Assembly: GCA_037953625.1 (NCBI GenBank)
Contig: CM075652.1
Coordinates: forward strand, 71,391,501 to 71,455,500
Length of the DNA stretch: 64,000 nt
Source of the DNA: Crotalaria pallida
Taxonomy: Eukaryota > Streptophyta > Magnoliopsida > Fabales > Fabaceae
Reading direction: 5' to 3'
In this document: positions 44,483-56,254 of the stretch, piece by piece
Position numbering within the stretch: position 1 is the first letter of the stretch
Layout of the letters: the number at the start of each line of letters is the position of its first letter
Translations under genes and position numbers: made by a program
Notes under the pieces: model-generated
The model's database searches: none
What the model was told of the DNA's origin: nothing
Seen by the model: the letters and a program-made list of their open reading frames with translations, nothing else

Positions 44483-45749
44483 CTAACATGGGCAAAAAGG
44501 GGTAAGCACATAATCCACATAATCGAATAAGAATAAATAAAGCATGTAACAATATAAGTTACAACCATCCAATGCAAGTGCACATGTAAATGAATGAGTG
44601 TTTTCCAGTTGTAACATTTCCATTAATTATGAGTAATGATGCATGTCTCCCAAATCCATTGTCCATTGAACGTTCATTCCAATAATTCGCATACATGACC
44701 AACATGTATTGTGGAACTGCTCGGATAGTGTGCACACAACGTCACCAAGACGTAACAGCATTCCCAAATGCTGCCCACATTACCAAAATGTGTCATCGAG
44801 CCAGTTACCACCGAATTATCCCCAACCATACACCATGCATGTATGCACATAAAATTATACACCAAGATTAACCAATAATCTTATTATGTGCATCCAATAT
44901 TAGTCCTTCCGTGAGTTAGACTGTTGTTAATATTTTTCCCAATCCTTTTATTGGAACATGAAACTTTTTCCCGTGAGCATAATTGATCTTAATCGATGTC
45001 CTATTGGGTATGTTAAAAGAAAGTGAATTTTTTTTTGTCTCAGGTCCAAAATACTCGAGTGAATCTATCAATACTCGAGTGTTCCTCAGTTTTATGAAAA
45101 TACTCGAGTGTTCCTCACATTACTCGAGTGCTCATTCATTTTCCAGAAATACTTTGAAAATTCATTAGAATACTCGAGTGTTCTCCATGAAACTCGAGTG
45201 TTCTTAAGGTTTCCCAGAAATTCATTAAAAATTCCCAGAATACTCGAGTGTTCTATATGAATACTCGAGTGTTCTTGAGTTTCCCAGAAAATCCAATTTC
45301 CAAAATAGGCCAAATACTCGAGTATTACCCATAATACTCGAGTGTTTGCAGACAGATAGCACAGAAAAATGAGCTTTAACATACCAATTTCGATTATAGT
45401 CCAATCCAGTCCAAACCAAAGATCAACATAGCTCACTTTACACATTTTAAACATGTTCCAACACAGAATTAACAACATCTAACACTGAACCACAGATTAT
45501 CCATAATTATGCATAAAAATGCAATTTCCACAACTTAACATACCAAATCCAATTTTACATATATCCATTCCATTTTCAGCATTACCTTGCATGTGACCAA
45601 ATACACATGTCCAAATATTCATTTAAGTCCAGAAAGGCCTCCAAGCCTCATTCCTATTTCCAACTATGCCCATAGAGCCATTTGATGACTCATATCCTAA
45701 TTCCTCAAGATTTAAACTTATTCTAGTGAATTAGAAGCTTCACCCTTAC
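44483..45749 (-). other. Putative intron inside S1 LTR
   Basis: The donor reads TTTGAG|GTAAGGGTG; the acceptor reads CCCATGTTAG|GTGATG. It is 1267 nt long and contains the ten-copy ACTCGAGT cluster. Confidence 0.5.
45051..45344. repeat. ACTCGAGT cluster, S1
   Basis: Ten exact ACTCGAGT sites, mostly as ATACTCGAGTGTTC, lie in 294 bp. Confidence 0.95.
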
Positions 45750-46383
45750 CTCAAATTCGTGAATCAACTCTGAAATTGCAGAGAAATTGGCTAGAGATGC
45801 TCAACCCCCAAAATCCTATGCATGCAGTCATAGTTGAGCAGAGCACCAAAATCAGAAGATTTGACATGCAAAATTCGATTTAAAATTGGGGAAAACGATT
45901 AGAATTGATTCTCTGCAACTTACACTAGAAGTATAGACGAATTTGAGATTCATAGGGTCCAAGGGCTTACCACAATCCAAGTTGAAAGTGAGCTCCAAGC
46001 TTCAGTTTTCAACTTTGGCACCAAGAACACCCTTGCTTCTCAGCTTTGATTCTCCTTCTACACAGCGCCTTAACTCACGATTTTTATATTTTTGTGAGGC
46101 TCGAGACGTGAGCTTCACAATGGTGTATCACTCTCGTTCCAATTCTCAAACACGATCGAGAAATCGAACCACGAAATTGGAAACCCTAAACCCAAGGTTC
46201 TCAGAGCAAAAATCAACCAAATCCTCCTTCTTCAACAATCTAGGGCTTAAATACTCGTTTCCCTTCATCATGCAGCTCGACACGAAGGTCCTTGACGTGT
46301 TCTCATGGTGATTTCGTGTCACTCAAAGGAATTCGTTGTGGGTTGACTCATCAACCGCACTAACGAGTTCTCCACTGACTCGA

Positions 46384-46415
46384 TTACTCGAGTATTTCCA
46401 AAAATACTCGAGTAT
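46384..46415. repeat. ACTCGAGT pair in S1 U3
   Basis: Two TACTCGAGTA sites lie 282-314 bp from the LTR 5' end. Confidence 0.92.
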
Positions 46416-46697
46416 TTTGGTCAGTTTTTCAAAAATATTTATTTTAATGCCCTTCCCTCCAAAGTCTTCCTAATATTGTTTCTAGGTCCTCTTCCAGGGA
46501 CTAATATGCAAAAACCTTATTTTTACATATTATTTGTTTGCTGCAATATTTTTCTACTTTCGCAATTACTCTTACTAACTCATAATAATCTTAATGTAAT
46601 TAATGAAACATAATTATGATTAAGAAAATAATTTTAAAATATATTTTCATAAATCATAATCACGTTACATCAGGAGACGAAAATTTGGGGTGTTACA

Positions 46698-46979
46698 ATT
46701 ACATTCTTCATTATCAGAAGTATTCGCATCCAGAAATCTTGGCGAAATAACGGAACATGCTGCAAAATATTTTTCATACTCGACAATCTGAGCAGCTGAA
46801 GAAAACCATCTGTTGTATTTCTCAACAGTTCCGGGTTGATGAACAGGAGGTGGAGGTGCTGAAGGTCCTGCCCCATCTCGATTCGGGCGAGACTTCCTCT
46901 AACTTTGAACAATGGGAGGAGAGGGCTCATCATCAGATTCAACAATCTGAGCTCCCTTTCTAATTCTTCTGCTTGCCAT
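46698..46979 (-). pseudogene. E4 aORF, N-terminal part
   Basis: ATG at 46979; it starts MASRRIRKGAQIVESDDEPS, comparable with the E2 aORF start, and is stopped after PPIVQS. It then reads GTVEKYNRWFSSAAQIVEYE to the S1 insertion at NEECN. Reading resumes at 43463 after the duplicated ATTAC. Confidence 0.72.
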
Positions 46980-48630
46980 AATCACAAAGTTCAAGACAAA
47001 AGCAAATCGAACCGGATAACCAAATAACTAGATGCAGAAACACTACCAGCGAATTAATTGACCAGATAACCAAATCAAACTAGCACAGATCAAACAGACT
47101 ACTCACAGCTAAACTCAGGATCTCCAATGCAATGAGGTTTCAATAGCCAATCAATAAAGTATGTATGAATACTACTAAGTTCTGATTATCAACTTTTCAA
47201 CATCAATCCCAGTAGCAACATACCATGAGAGAAGAGAACTGTGGATAGAGGAGAAGACAAGGCTATAAACCGACTTGAACCGAAGAGCTGAACCAGATTA
47301 TCGAACCGAAGTACTGAACCAATATCTGAACCGGAGTACCCAAAACAGCACTGAACCAAAACTGAACCAGAATCTTCACCAAACTAGTGAACCGGAGAAA
47401 AGAGAACCAATGAACCAATGAGTCCTTGAGAACCACGAGTTGGACCAATAGTGAACCGGTTGAGTCTAAGAGTTTGAGATATGGTGGAGAAGGTGAAGGT
47501 TAAGGTTGAAGAGAGGTTGGGTATGGTGGAGAAGGTATGGTTAATGGAGGTTGAGAAGTTGAAGTTTGAATGGTTATGGAGAGAGAAAGAGAGAGATAGA
47601 CGATTTTGAGTGAGAGGGAGGAAGAGATGAAGGTTTAATGGTGGAATGGTGGTGTTTGAAGGTTGAAGAGGTTGTTTTGGTGAAGCTTTGATGAGGGTGG
47701 CTATGGAGGTTTTTGGTGGTTGAAGAAGAAGATAAGTTGAGGAATGATGAAGAAAGAGGGAGGAACATGTTTTTGGAGAGTGAGGGGAATGAGAGTGACG
47801 GCTAGGTTTTGTCTAAAGTGGTTCTCACATTGGTCAAACTTGGGTCAAGGCCCATACACGATTTTCCTTTTTTTTCATATCTGACAAGAGGTAATCGATT
47901 ACTCTTCCTCTAATGGTTGAATGATGCAACTAGAATAAGCATGTAATCGATTACTCTCTGATCTGTATTCGATTACTGGCCCTTTGAAGAATATGTGATG
48001 CAACTGAGATAACCGATTACTTTGATGCTGTAATCGATTACTGAGTCTCTGGTTCATAAGTGATGCAACATTGATAATCGATTACTTGGGTCCTTGTAAT
48101 CGATTACTTCTTCTCTGACAAGCTGACATGATGCAACATACTGTGGATAATCGATTACTTCTGACTGGTAATCGATTACTATTGACCAAAAATCCAGAAT
48201 TCCTCTTTTTCTGAATAAACAGAGCTCCCTTGCATGCCAAATTGATTCTTTGATCCTAGGGAACCTATGTGGATAAAGCTTATGGTCAACTTACCTGTCG
48301 AACACTGTTTCCTGCAAAAAAACAAAGTGTTCTGGCTATTTTCAGCGCTCAAGTCAGTAAATTTTTCAATGTAAAACAATTTGAGCAATTGAAAGAATTA
48401 ATATGAACCATATGATAATATAAAGTAATACACAAAGCCATACAAGCCTTATATAACTATGAATTATAACAAGTTCATACATAGTATGAATTTAAATGCT
48501 AACTCAATTTACTCAAGTTTGCACTAAATACCATATTATGAATGAAGTACTCTATTATTCCAAGGTTTGATAATCATGTGACAGCATTATGTAAAACCAA
48601 TTTTTACTACACATGATTTATTTTTCAAAA
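46980..48630. promoter_or_regulatory. E4 gag-aORF gap with palindrome array
   Basis: No pol remnant is seen. At 47270-47465 GAACCG-type half sites recur, with one full TGAACCGGTTGA. At 47891-48179 lie about nine TAATCGATTA sites or close variants, 912-1200 bp upstream of the aORF start. A regulatory role is inferred from the parallel with E2. Confidence 0.55.
47891..48179. repeat. TAATCGATTA array upstream of E4 aORF
   Basis: GTAATCGATTAC occurs at 47891, 47942, 48031, 48099 and 48169; ATAATCGATTAC at 48075 and 48148; GTATTCGATTAC and ATAACCGATTAC are variants. Confidence 0.93.
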
Positions 48631-49988
48631 TTAGTATCGCTTGGAATAATTGAAGTAAACTCTTGTATAATCATGGTTATAATAGGAGGATGACTTCTTT
48701 ACCTCAAATTTGTTGTTCCAGGATGAACGTGTTCTTGACCATTGCTTCCTCTTCTGATATTTAACTCTGTTATAATTCCAATTTCTTCTTGAGAGGATTT
48801 TGGTCCTTGAGAACTTGTTCTCCATTTGGTCAACCCATCTTGTTTTTGGCTTCCAATAAGTCGTTGTGATTGTTTTCTTCTCCCGATTTTCTTTTGGTTC
48901 TTCCTTGGGTAACTGATTTTGCAAATTCCTGTTACAAGGAAAACCTTTTGGTACCCATCTCATGTTGGGTCCAGGAGGATTAGACTTGGATTCCTTAGAT
49001 CCCTTTGGAACCCATTTCATCCTATTTCTCATATAATGATTTTTCCTATATACGCATAAATAAGAAATATGACCTGAATGTCCACAATAATTACAGATAA
49101 TGGGTTTGAGAGATGATTTGCCGTTTTCAAAAATGTTTTTGCAAAAATTAGGTTTATTGTCCTTGTATTGAAAATCACAATTGTCAACAACCTTACTTGA
49201 TTTCTGAATATCCACATTCTTATCTGTATTATCAAGTAAAGAGTTGGAGCAAGAGGATGTTTCAATACTACAAGACTCAAAAGGTGAAACCTCAACATGT
49301 TTTTCAATAAAAGTGCAATTTTCACAATTCGTAGAGGTGCTATTTTCTAAAAAAGTATTTTTCAAATCATCACTCAAATCATTACTTGTAATTTGCTGAT
49401 TATGAGAATGAAGGTCAAATAGTGTTACCACATGAGGTGTAAATGAGTGAGCTTCAATCTCCATATCTACTTACTACTCATCCGAAGAACTTGACTCTAA
49501 GTTTGATTCCAAGAATGCTTCAAATAAGCTTTCTAGATCATCATCATCACTTGATGAGTTGCTCCTCATGCTTTTAATGTCACCATTGAAAATGTCATCA
49601 TGCGAGTTGATAATTTCATCTTTTGTGCCTTTTTCATGTTGATGCGCTGTATCTTTCCTGCAGACCCTAACACTTTCAAGTATATCATCAGTAGCATAGT
49701 GTGTTTTTAGAGTGTCCCAAATATTTTTTGCATCAACACAATCCTTGATTCTAGTATTCGCATCATCATTTACAACATTTCTTAGAATGCGCATAGCTTG
49801 AATATTCAAGGCAAAACACTTTTTATCAAATTCATTTAAAACAAGTTTTGGTTTTAAATCAAAGCGTGTAGAACAATATTCCATAAATGACAACTAATAG
49901 ATTGAAAATAAAATTTCATTCCAGCACTCCAATATAGATAATTTTTCCCATCAAAAATTGGTGCATCATCGAATGTAAGACCCTCCAT
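48631..49988 (-). pseudogene. gag: E4 gag, broken
   Basis: The start at 49988 reads MEGLTFDDAPIFDGKNYLYW, a copia gag N-terminus. A frameshift near 49890 leads to 49893-49474 (FDLKPKLVLNEFDKKCFALN, acidic end) which stops at TAG TAA. In the same frame 49464-48631 continues with a zinc knuckle CNYCGHSGHISYLC, GPNMRWVPK and a very basic, Tyr/Asn/Arg-rich C-terminus. The paired stops make it unclear whether two proteins were once encoded. Confidence 0.82.
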
Positions 49989-50075
49989 ATTAAAATCAAA
50001 AAACAAATATCCCAAGGCTACCAATATATAATGGATCTTGAACTCAGGCTGTTAGGCCTTTACCAGAGCACGAAG

Positions 50076-50087
50076 CTCTGAAACCAA
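50076..50087 (-). other. E4 primer binding site, one mismatch
   Basis: The minus strand reads TGGTTTCAGAGC, one base from the usual TGGTATCAGAGC. Confidence 0.8.
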
Positions 50088-50089
50088 TT

Positions 50090-51774
50090 GTTAGGATTGA
50101 CAACCTTCACCCAAGAGCGGGGGGGGGGGGGGGGGGGTTGAATTGGGTGTTTAGAAAAACATTGGAAAACGATCGATTCAATACGTTCTTGAAAAGATTA
50201 AAGAGATTTTACGTAGCGGAAGACTTAAAGAACAATTGAAAACGTTTTAAGCGCAAGAGAAAAAGTATATTTATATTAATATTGAAAACTATTATTCGCG
50301 AGATTGAAAGGATAAACAACTAAAACGCAATACTCGCGCTAAATAATTTAAAACATGAAAATAGTTTTATTTGCGAAAATATGATTAACACAAAATAGAA
50401 CTGCGAAACGTAAAGAGATAAGAGATAGAAAATTTGTGTACCGGTGTTTTTATACTGGTTCAGCCTTTCCAGCGAAAGACCTACGTCCAGTCCCCAAGCG
50501 ACCCGCTTGAGCTTTTCTTCAATAATTGAAACAGGGACAACCAGCCCCAAATACAAGCAAAGAACGCCCCACACAGTACTAGGAACCTCCGTTCACTAGG
50601 GACCTCAATACAAACAACTAGGAAGACCCTTCCTAGATTTCCCAGATAGCCTAACTACTAGGTGACCCACCGTTCGTCTAGCACTACCCAAACACAAGGG
50701 TTTTCTCACCCTACGAACGCGACACACGTTCACACTAAGGGATAACACTCCCTAAACACTAAGGGTAACACTCCCCTTACAGATGAAGGTTTACAAACGA
50801 TAGTTGGTGCAACTAACAATGATGCTCTCTGGAATAGAGCAGATACAACAATCAAAGTCCTATAACAACTCTTAGCACTAAGGCACACTCAAGGTTTTTG
50901 TCTTTTAGAAAAGAGTGAAGAAGAAGAAGATGATGATGATGATGATGATTATTTTTCTCCAAGGAATATTTTTTCAAAAAATGAAGCAATGAAGAATAAT
51001 GTTGGAGAAGAGTAAGAAGCTTTTTCAAAATGAAGAAGAAGAGCTTCTAAAATCAGAAATGTGATCAATCAATTAAGGAAATAAATCATTTTGAGAATCA
51101 AATTGATTTCAGCAAGTTTTTCAAAATTTGAAATTGAGTAATCGATTACTTGAGAAAGGGTAATCGATTACCTACTCTCTGGTATTGATTTTCAAAAGTT
51201 GCAGCATCAGTAATCGATTACATTGGTCTTGGTAATCGATTACCTACTCACTGATTTTCAAGGAAAGATTGCAACATCAAAGATAATCGATTATTATCTT
51301 CATGTAATCGATTACTTACCCTTAGATGACCAGTCCAAGAGAGTAATTCATTACAAGAAGCTAAGTAATCCATTACTTATTCTCAGGTTACAAATTTTGC
51401 AGAAGATAATTGATTATTTCAAAGGAGTAATCGATTACTTCAACTTAAAAATAGATTTCCATAAAAAGCTTGTAACCAGAGGTTTTTGTAAAAGTTTTCG
51501 CAAAGGTTTTCTAAAAAGAATTTCCAGGAGCAAAGGTTATAAAAAGTCTTCTTCTAATTTTCAAAAAGAAAAGCATCATCATCTTATCTTAGCAAAATTA
51601 AAATTAACTTGAGTGCCTTAGACTAATTATTGTTTTATATAAAACACTAAACTCTAAAAGGTCGAATACTATAAGCAGCACAAACTTAATGACATCATCC
51701 ATGTACCTGTATAACATAATTAAGTTCATGTTGTCATTATCAAAATATCATCCTGGAGAACATGATTCTCAACA
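50090..51774 (-). repeat. E4 5' LTR (1685 bp)
   Basis: It matches the 3' LTR. It holds a run of 19 G (50119-50137) and a TAATCGATTA array (51138-51438, 337-637 bp from the LTR 5' end). Confidence 0.94.
51138..51438. repeat. TAATCGATTA array, E4 5' LTR
   Basis: Same layout as 31932-32231. Single-site differences between the two show decay (TAATTGATTA here against TAATCGATTA there; TAATCGATTA here against TAATAGATTA there). Confidence 0.92.
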
Positions 51775-52424
51775 AGAACTTGGGTCATCGTATTTGGACC
51801 TAAGGGATATTAAAAAGAAATAAACTTCTCTAATTGTGTGAGGATGTCGCTGTGATGTATGTTGTTGTTCAACCTTTTTTTTTGCTATGTGTCACTGTCT
51901 TATACCAATGTAGAAAGTTTGAAGAGAAATAGAAGTGATATTATTGATGGAGGGCACTTGTGTTGTCGTTGAAGTTGTTGGGAACCATGATAGTCGCTAT
52001 GAGTAGATGGAGGCAACGACAAACTTGTGGCCCAACCTCTGAAAGAGGCTTCACTTGATATTTTATGCCGACCATGAGGATGGCGGTGTCATGGTAAGTG
52101 ATTTCCAGTAAGGTGAATGGGATTCGAAATGAAGAGGTCGCATTGATTTTTTATGGCTTAGCCTCTATCGAACTACATTGGTTGATGAGTGATAACACAT
52201 TTCTTTGAGTCTTCTCATTGATCTATCATGTTTTGTACCATTTGTTCCTTCAATCCGGTCGTGATATAGATTAGGGGATTTTTGTTTAAAAATTCTCTCA
52301 TAATATGTATCATGGGATTGAGGGATGGTCATTTGGGCTTCGAATTGATGATAATGATGTGGCGGTAGGAATTAGTTTACTGCTCCCACTGTGGTCGCCA
52401 ATGTTGTGAGGTGTTATCCACATG
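51775..52424. other. Host or old-repeat sequence right of E4
   Basis: Begins with the AGAAC duplication. No gene supported. Confidence 0.5.
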
Positions 52425-52746
52425 TACCGATAAGTCGATTTGGGGATATGTGACAATGGTGACGGGTTTCTTGGTCAAGCGAACTCCATCAACCGAGTCA
52501 AGGTATTTAGGATGGTGTGTGTGTAATGTGTAAAATGAGAGTTTAGATTGTCCATACCTTGGCAATTACCAGACATTTATAGGGTGTCGGTCATGATGAG
52601 CCATGATGGGTCATTTATGGCTATTATAGCCATTTTTCCATTAATGTCGGAGTAGTGGCTATAGGAAATAATGGTGCTTTGAATACCATTATGAGTCATA
52701 ATATATGTGATTGATGTGGTCCGAGATATCTGTTGGTAGTCTAGTG
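52425..52746 (+). repeat. Dispersed repeat, copy B
   Basis: See 26985-27333; direct orientation. E4 and S2 lie between the two copies. Confidence 0.7.
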
Positions 52747-55037
52747 TTCCAACTTCAAAGTACTTAAACGATTCAAATGTAACTTGACTCATATATAAAA
52801 TATAAGTTCTAAACCCATTATTAAGCCAAAGTATGATGCAAATACTTGTTTTAAAATGTTTATGAAATCATATGCATCATTTTCAAAAGATTGGTTTTGT
52901 AATGAATCAATTTCATGAGTATTCAAAATGAATGCATTGAGATTCACTACGCAACCTAGACTCTACCCAAGCAATCATCTTAAGGACCTAGTTAAAAAGT
53001 AATTAAACATTAAAGTATTAGTCTTGTTATCAATTTGACGCTTTGCCCTTGAGTCTTTGATTCTTCTTTTTGAACTTGATAATGTTGTTTGTTGTATTGC
53101 TTGTCTTCATCAAAATCATATACGCACAAGCACACTTGCTTCACAATGTCAATAGTTCTTAAGGTTAGAAAATAAAAGGAAAAATTTTATTACTAAATTA
53201 ATCATAGGGTAAGTAAGTTGGGTTGATACACTTCACTCCTCGTGGAGCTGCTCTGTTTGACATTGCTTAGTTAAATAACTCTTCTAAATGCATTTCCGCT
53301 CAAGACAACTTTAAACTAAAGCTTTTTTTTTAGAAAAATGATGTTGTTTTTAACCATTAATGTTTCACATTTCTCTGTCGTTAACGTCCCTTAACGGTTT
53401 TAAGAAATAGTGACATACGTGCATAACATTTTTGCAAATCCAGGGACTTGAAAGTAATTTTTGTAGTTCTAAGGATTAAAGTGAATGTTGAGTATTAATT
53501 CATGGACCTAAGCGACAATTTAGTTGATACATACTTGTCAAACATAACTTTCAAGTTAGATTTTCTTAATCGTTTATACCTTCTAATTAGTTTCAACATT
53601 GTAATTGGATGTAGTAAGACCCACAATTTTTTCCACTCGAATAATTTAAATTTTTAAGATTTATTAGAGTATATTTTTTTATTATTTAAATAAATGTGTT
53701 TATTTATTAAAAATATTAATGTGTGTGAATAAAAATTTATAATTTTTATGATAAGTGCATAAGAGTAGTTAAGGTGCAAAGACGATGTTATAACTTAGGT
53801 GAAAATCTAAGTTACTTAGTCTACAGGTAGTTTTAATTATTAAAAGACTATTTTGTTATTTAAAATGTGATTTTTATAATATGAATTTATTAAAGTGCTA
53901 AGTGTATGAAATTAAATTTTGTAGAGTTGAAACTTACTAATGTTGAATTTTATTTTATGAGTGATGATTTAATTTTATTTATTTATTTCATAAAGTTTAT
54001 GGAATTTTCATAAATTTATAACTTTTCCATACATGATCCAAATAAAATGATTTTATAGTCACAATGATCATATAAAAATGTAGAATATATTTTTATAAGT
54101 ATGAATATTTAATTTTCTATTTTATGAAAATTTCATATATTTAGATAATTTTATGAAAAACTAGTATTTAATCATTTAATTAAATTAGAGTGTGGTTTTG
54201 ATGCATTCCCTAAAGTATGAAGGAAAAAAAATTAATTTCCCTCCCTATTTTATTCCACGGTCAAGAGAACTAGGGGGAGAAAAATTTCCTTTCTCACGCA
54301 AACAATTCAAAAATCGAATTCAAATAATGTGATGATGAGTTTAGAAACACAAGAAAGGCTCATCAACACATCCAATCCCCAACCACCTCTACTATGAAAA
54401 AGTGGGCAGCCCCTCCTTCCTCTTCACATGCCTAAGACCATCTTTGGTCTTTCACCCCTAAATTTTACTCTTCGATAAATACATGGCCTGAATACACTAT
54501 TATTCTTTCTTTATACACTTTAAACAAATTTAAGAAAAGAATAGAAAATTTTTGAGAAAGGGGGAGAGAAGCCGTGGAGAGGAAGGAAAGGAAAAAGTGT
54601 TTGCTTTGGTCATTTTCTAAGGAAAAGGAGGGTTTTTTTTTTTTTTTACAACCTTTCTCTTTTCTTCAACCTTATTTCTTTACATACATGTTTTTCTAAA
54701 AGTTTTTATTTATATTTATTCATGTCATCTTCTTTTATGGTTCTTGAAAAATAATATTTTTTTCACTTCTTTTATGACTATCTCTTGCATGCATGTTTGA
54801 ATATTTGGTTTTTAGAAAATAAAAATGATGTGGGTGTTGTTCTTTAGTCTTTCTTTTTGCATGTATAATTTTTATGATGTTCTAAGCTTTTCTAAGCGTG
54901 TGATATGTTTGTGTTGCCAAAAGTTTTACTCTTTCATGTATCTTGTTATGGTTTTAGTATGAAAGTCTTTGTTTTTGTGAAAATAAAGACGTTTCCTTGA
55001 AAACGTTCATTGTTCTCTTGGCTATGTTATTTTTTTT
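52747..55037. other. AT-rich unassigned region
   Basis: No supported gene. TGTAGTAAGACCCAC near 53610 resembles the start of some plant LTRs but no matching end was found. A half-MITE-like arm may lie near 53440-53530. Confidence 0.4.
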
Positions 55038-55393
55038 AAAACTACTAGATTGGTCCTGCAAGTTATTTTTTAATTATGATTTCGTCCCTTAACATTTTTT
55101 CGTTTCAAATAAGTCCTGAAGTTACTGTCGTGTAACAAATCAGTCCTTTCCGTTAATTTTTTCCATTAAGTGACACGTGTCACCATAAGAAATTTTTTAA
55201 AAAAAAATCATTAAACCATTTTTTTGATATGTGGCACCATTTTTTGAGTGACACGTGTCACTTAATGGAAAAATTTAATGGAAATGACTAATTTTTTAGA
55301 CGGCAACAACTTTAGGACTTATTTGAAACGAAAAAAAATTAAGAGACGAAATCGCAACTACAAAATAACTTACATGACCAATCTAGTGGTTTT
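55038..55393. mobile_element. Foldback/MULE-like MITE (about 356 bp)
   Basis: Long inverted arms of about 140 bp begin AAAACTACTAGATTGGTC and end GACCAATCTAGTGGTTTT. Each arm contains GTGACACGTGTCAC. No coding capacity; target duplication unclear. Confidence 0.8.
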
Positions 55394-56254
55394 GCCTATT
55401 TTTTATGCATGTTAGATTTTTTGTTAAGAAAGTGAAAATATTTTTACTTGCATGTTGGTTTTTATGTATGAGTAAGAAAAGTCCATATTTGAAAGGAAAA
55501 TAATCATTTTTTTATTTGCATGCATAGTTTATTTTTAGTGAAAAAGGAAAAATACTTGAGAATATGGAAAAGGAAGTTTTTTTTTTTAATTTTTAAGGCC
55601 AAATGACTTTTTTTTCTCGAAAGGAGTTTCTAATGATAAAAGTATCAAAGAAACAATTTTTTTTTTAGAGAGAGGTGGCCGAATTATCCCAGTGGGAAGA
55701 AAGAAAAGTTTTCTTTGCATGCTGTGGTAAAAATGAATTTTGCTATGTTTTTTTATTCAATAAAATAAACACTAAGTCCTTAAGCAATATTTTGGGATAT
55801 AAGTGATTTTGGAGAAGCATGAAAAAAGTTTTGAAAGAAAAAGTTGGAAATAAAAACATGTCGTCCAAAATTATTTATATCCAAAGAAATTACTAGAAAA
55901 TGTGGTTTTTAGGAAAAAAGTGATTTTTATAAAAAGTGTTTGATGAATGAATGAGTTGGAAAATAATTTTATTCATATGCTATCCAACATGTTCTATGTC
56001 AAGAAAAATGATAGGAAAATAATATTTTGTTTAAGTATGTTCCTAAGAAAATTAGTGTTTGAAACTAGAGCGATGTAGGAGGTTTTCTTTGCATGTCAGT
56101 GAGCATCATGTCATTAGTTTACAATGTTGTCCAAGGAATTATTTTTATGTTAGTATAGTTTAAAAATGTTTTCTTGTGTGTAGAACTTAGAAGTTTCAAT
56201 AATAGTGTACATACAGAACCTTGAAATGATTTTTGATACTTAGAAAGTGATTTT
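55394..56254. other. AT-rich unassigned region
   Basis: I see no gene or repeat boundary here. Confidence 0.5.

Larger units (their letters stand above)
43464..46697 (-). mobile_element. S1: solo LTR (3234 bp) with ORF, TSD ATTAC
   Basis: It runs TGTAAC...GTTACA and ATTAC flanks it at 43459-43463 and 46698-46702. No internal region is present, so two LTRs probably recombined. The minus-strand start TGTAACACCCCAAATTT gives the orientation. From that end: two ACTCGAGT sites (46384-46415), donor-like site 45750/45749, ten more ACTCGAGT sites (45051-45344), acceptor 44483/44482, ORF. It interrupts the E4 aORF. Confidence 0.92.
30911..51774 (-). mobile_element. E4: SIRE-family element, gag and aORF but no pol
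   Basis: LTRs are 30911-32565 plus 41884-41885 (split by E3) and 50090-51774; the 5-bp duplication AGAAC lies at 30906-30910 and 51775-51779. The internal part has a PBS, a broken gag, an array-bearing gap, an aORF (split by S1) and a PPT. I find no protease, integrase or RT between gag and aORF (46980-48630). It would depend on an autonomous relative. Confidence 0.88.

Noticed and set aside
53601..53660. TGTAGTAAGACCC as start of another LTR
   Set aside because: No matching terminus, duplication, PBS or partner LTR could be found.
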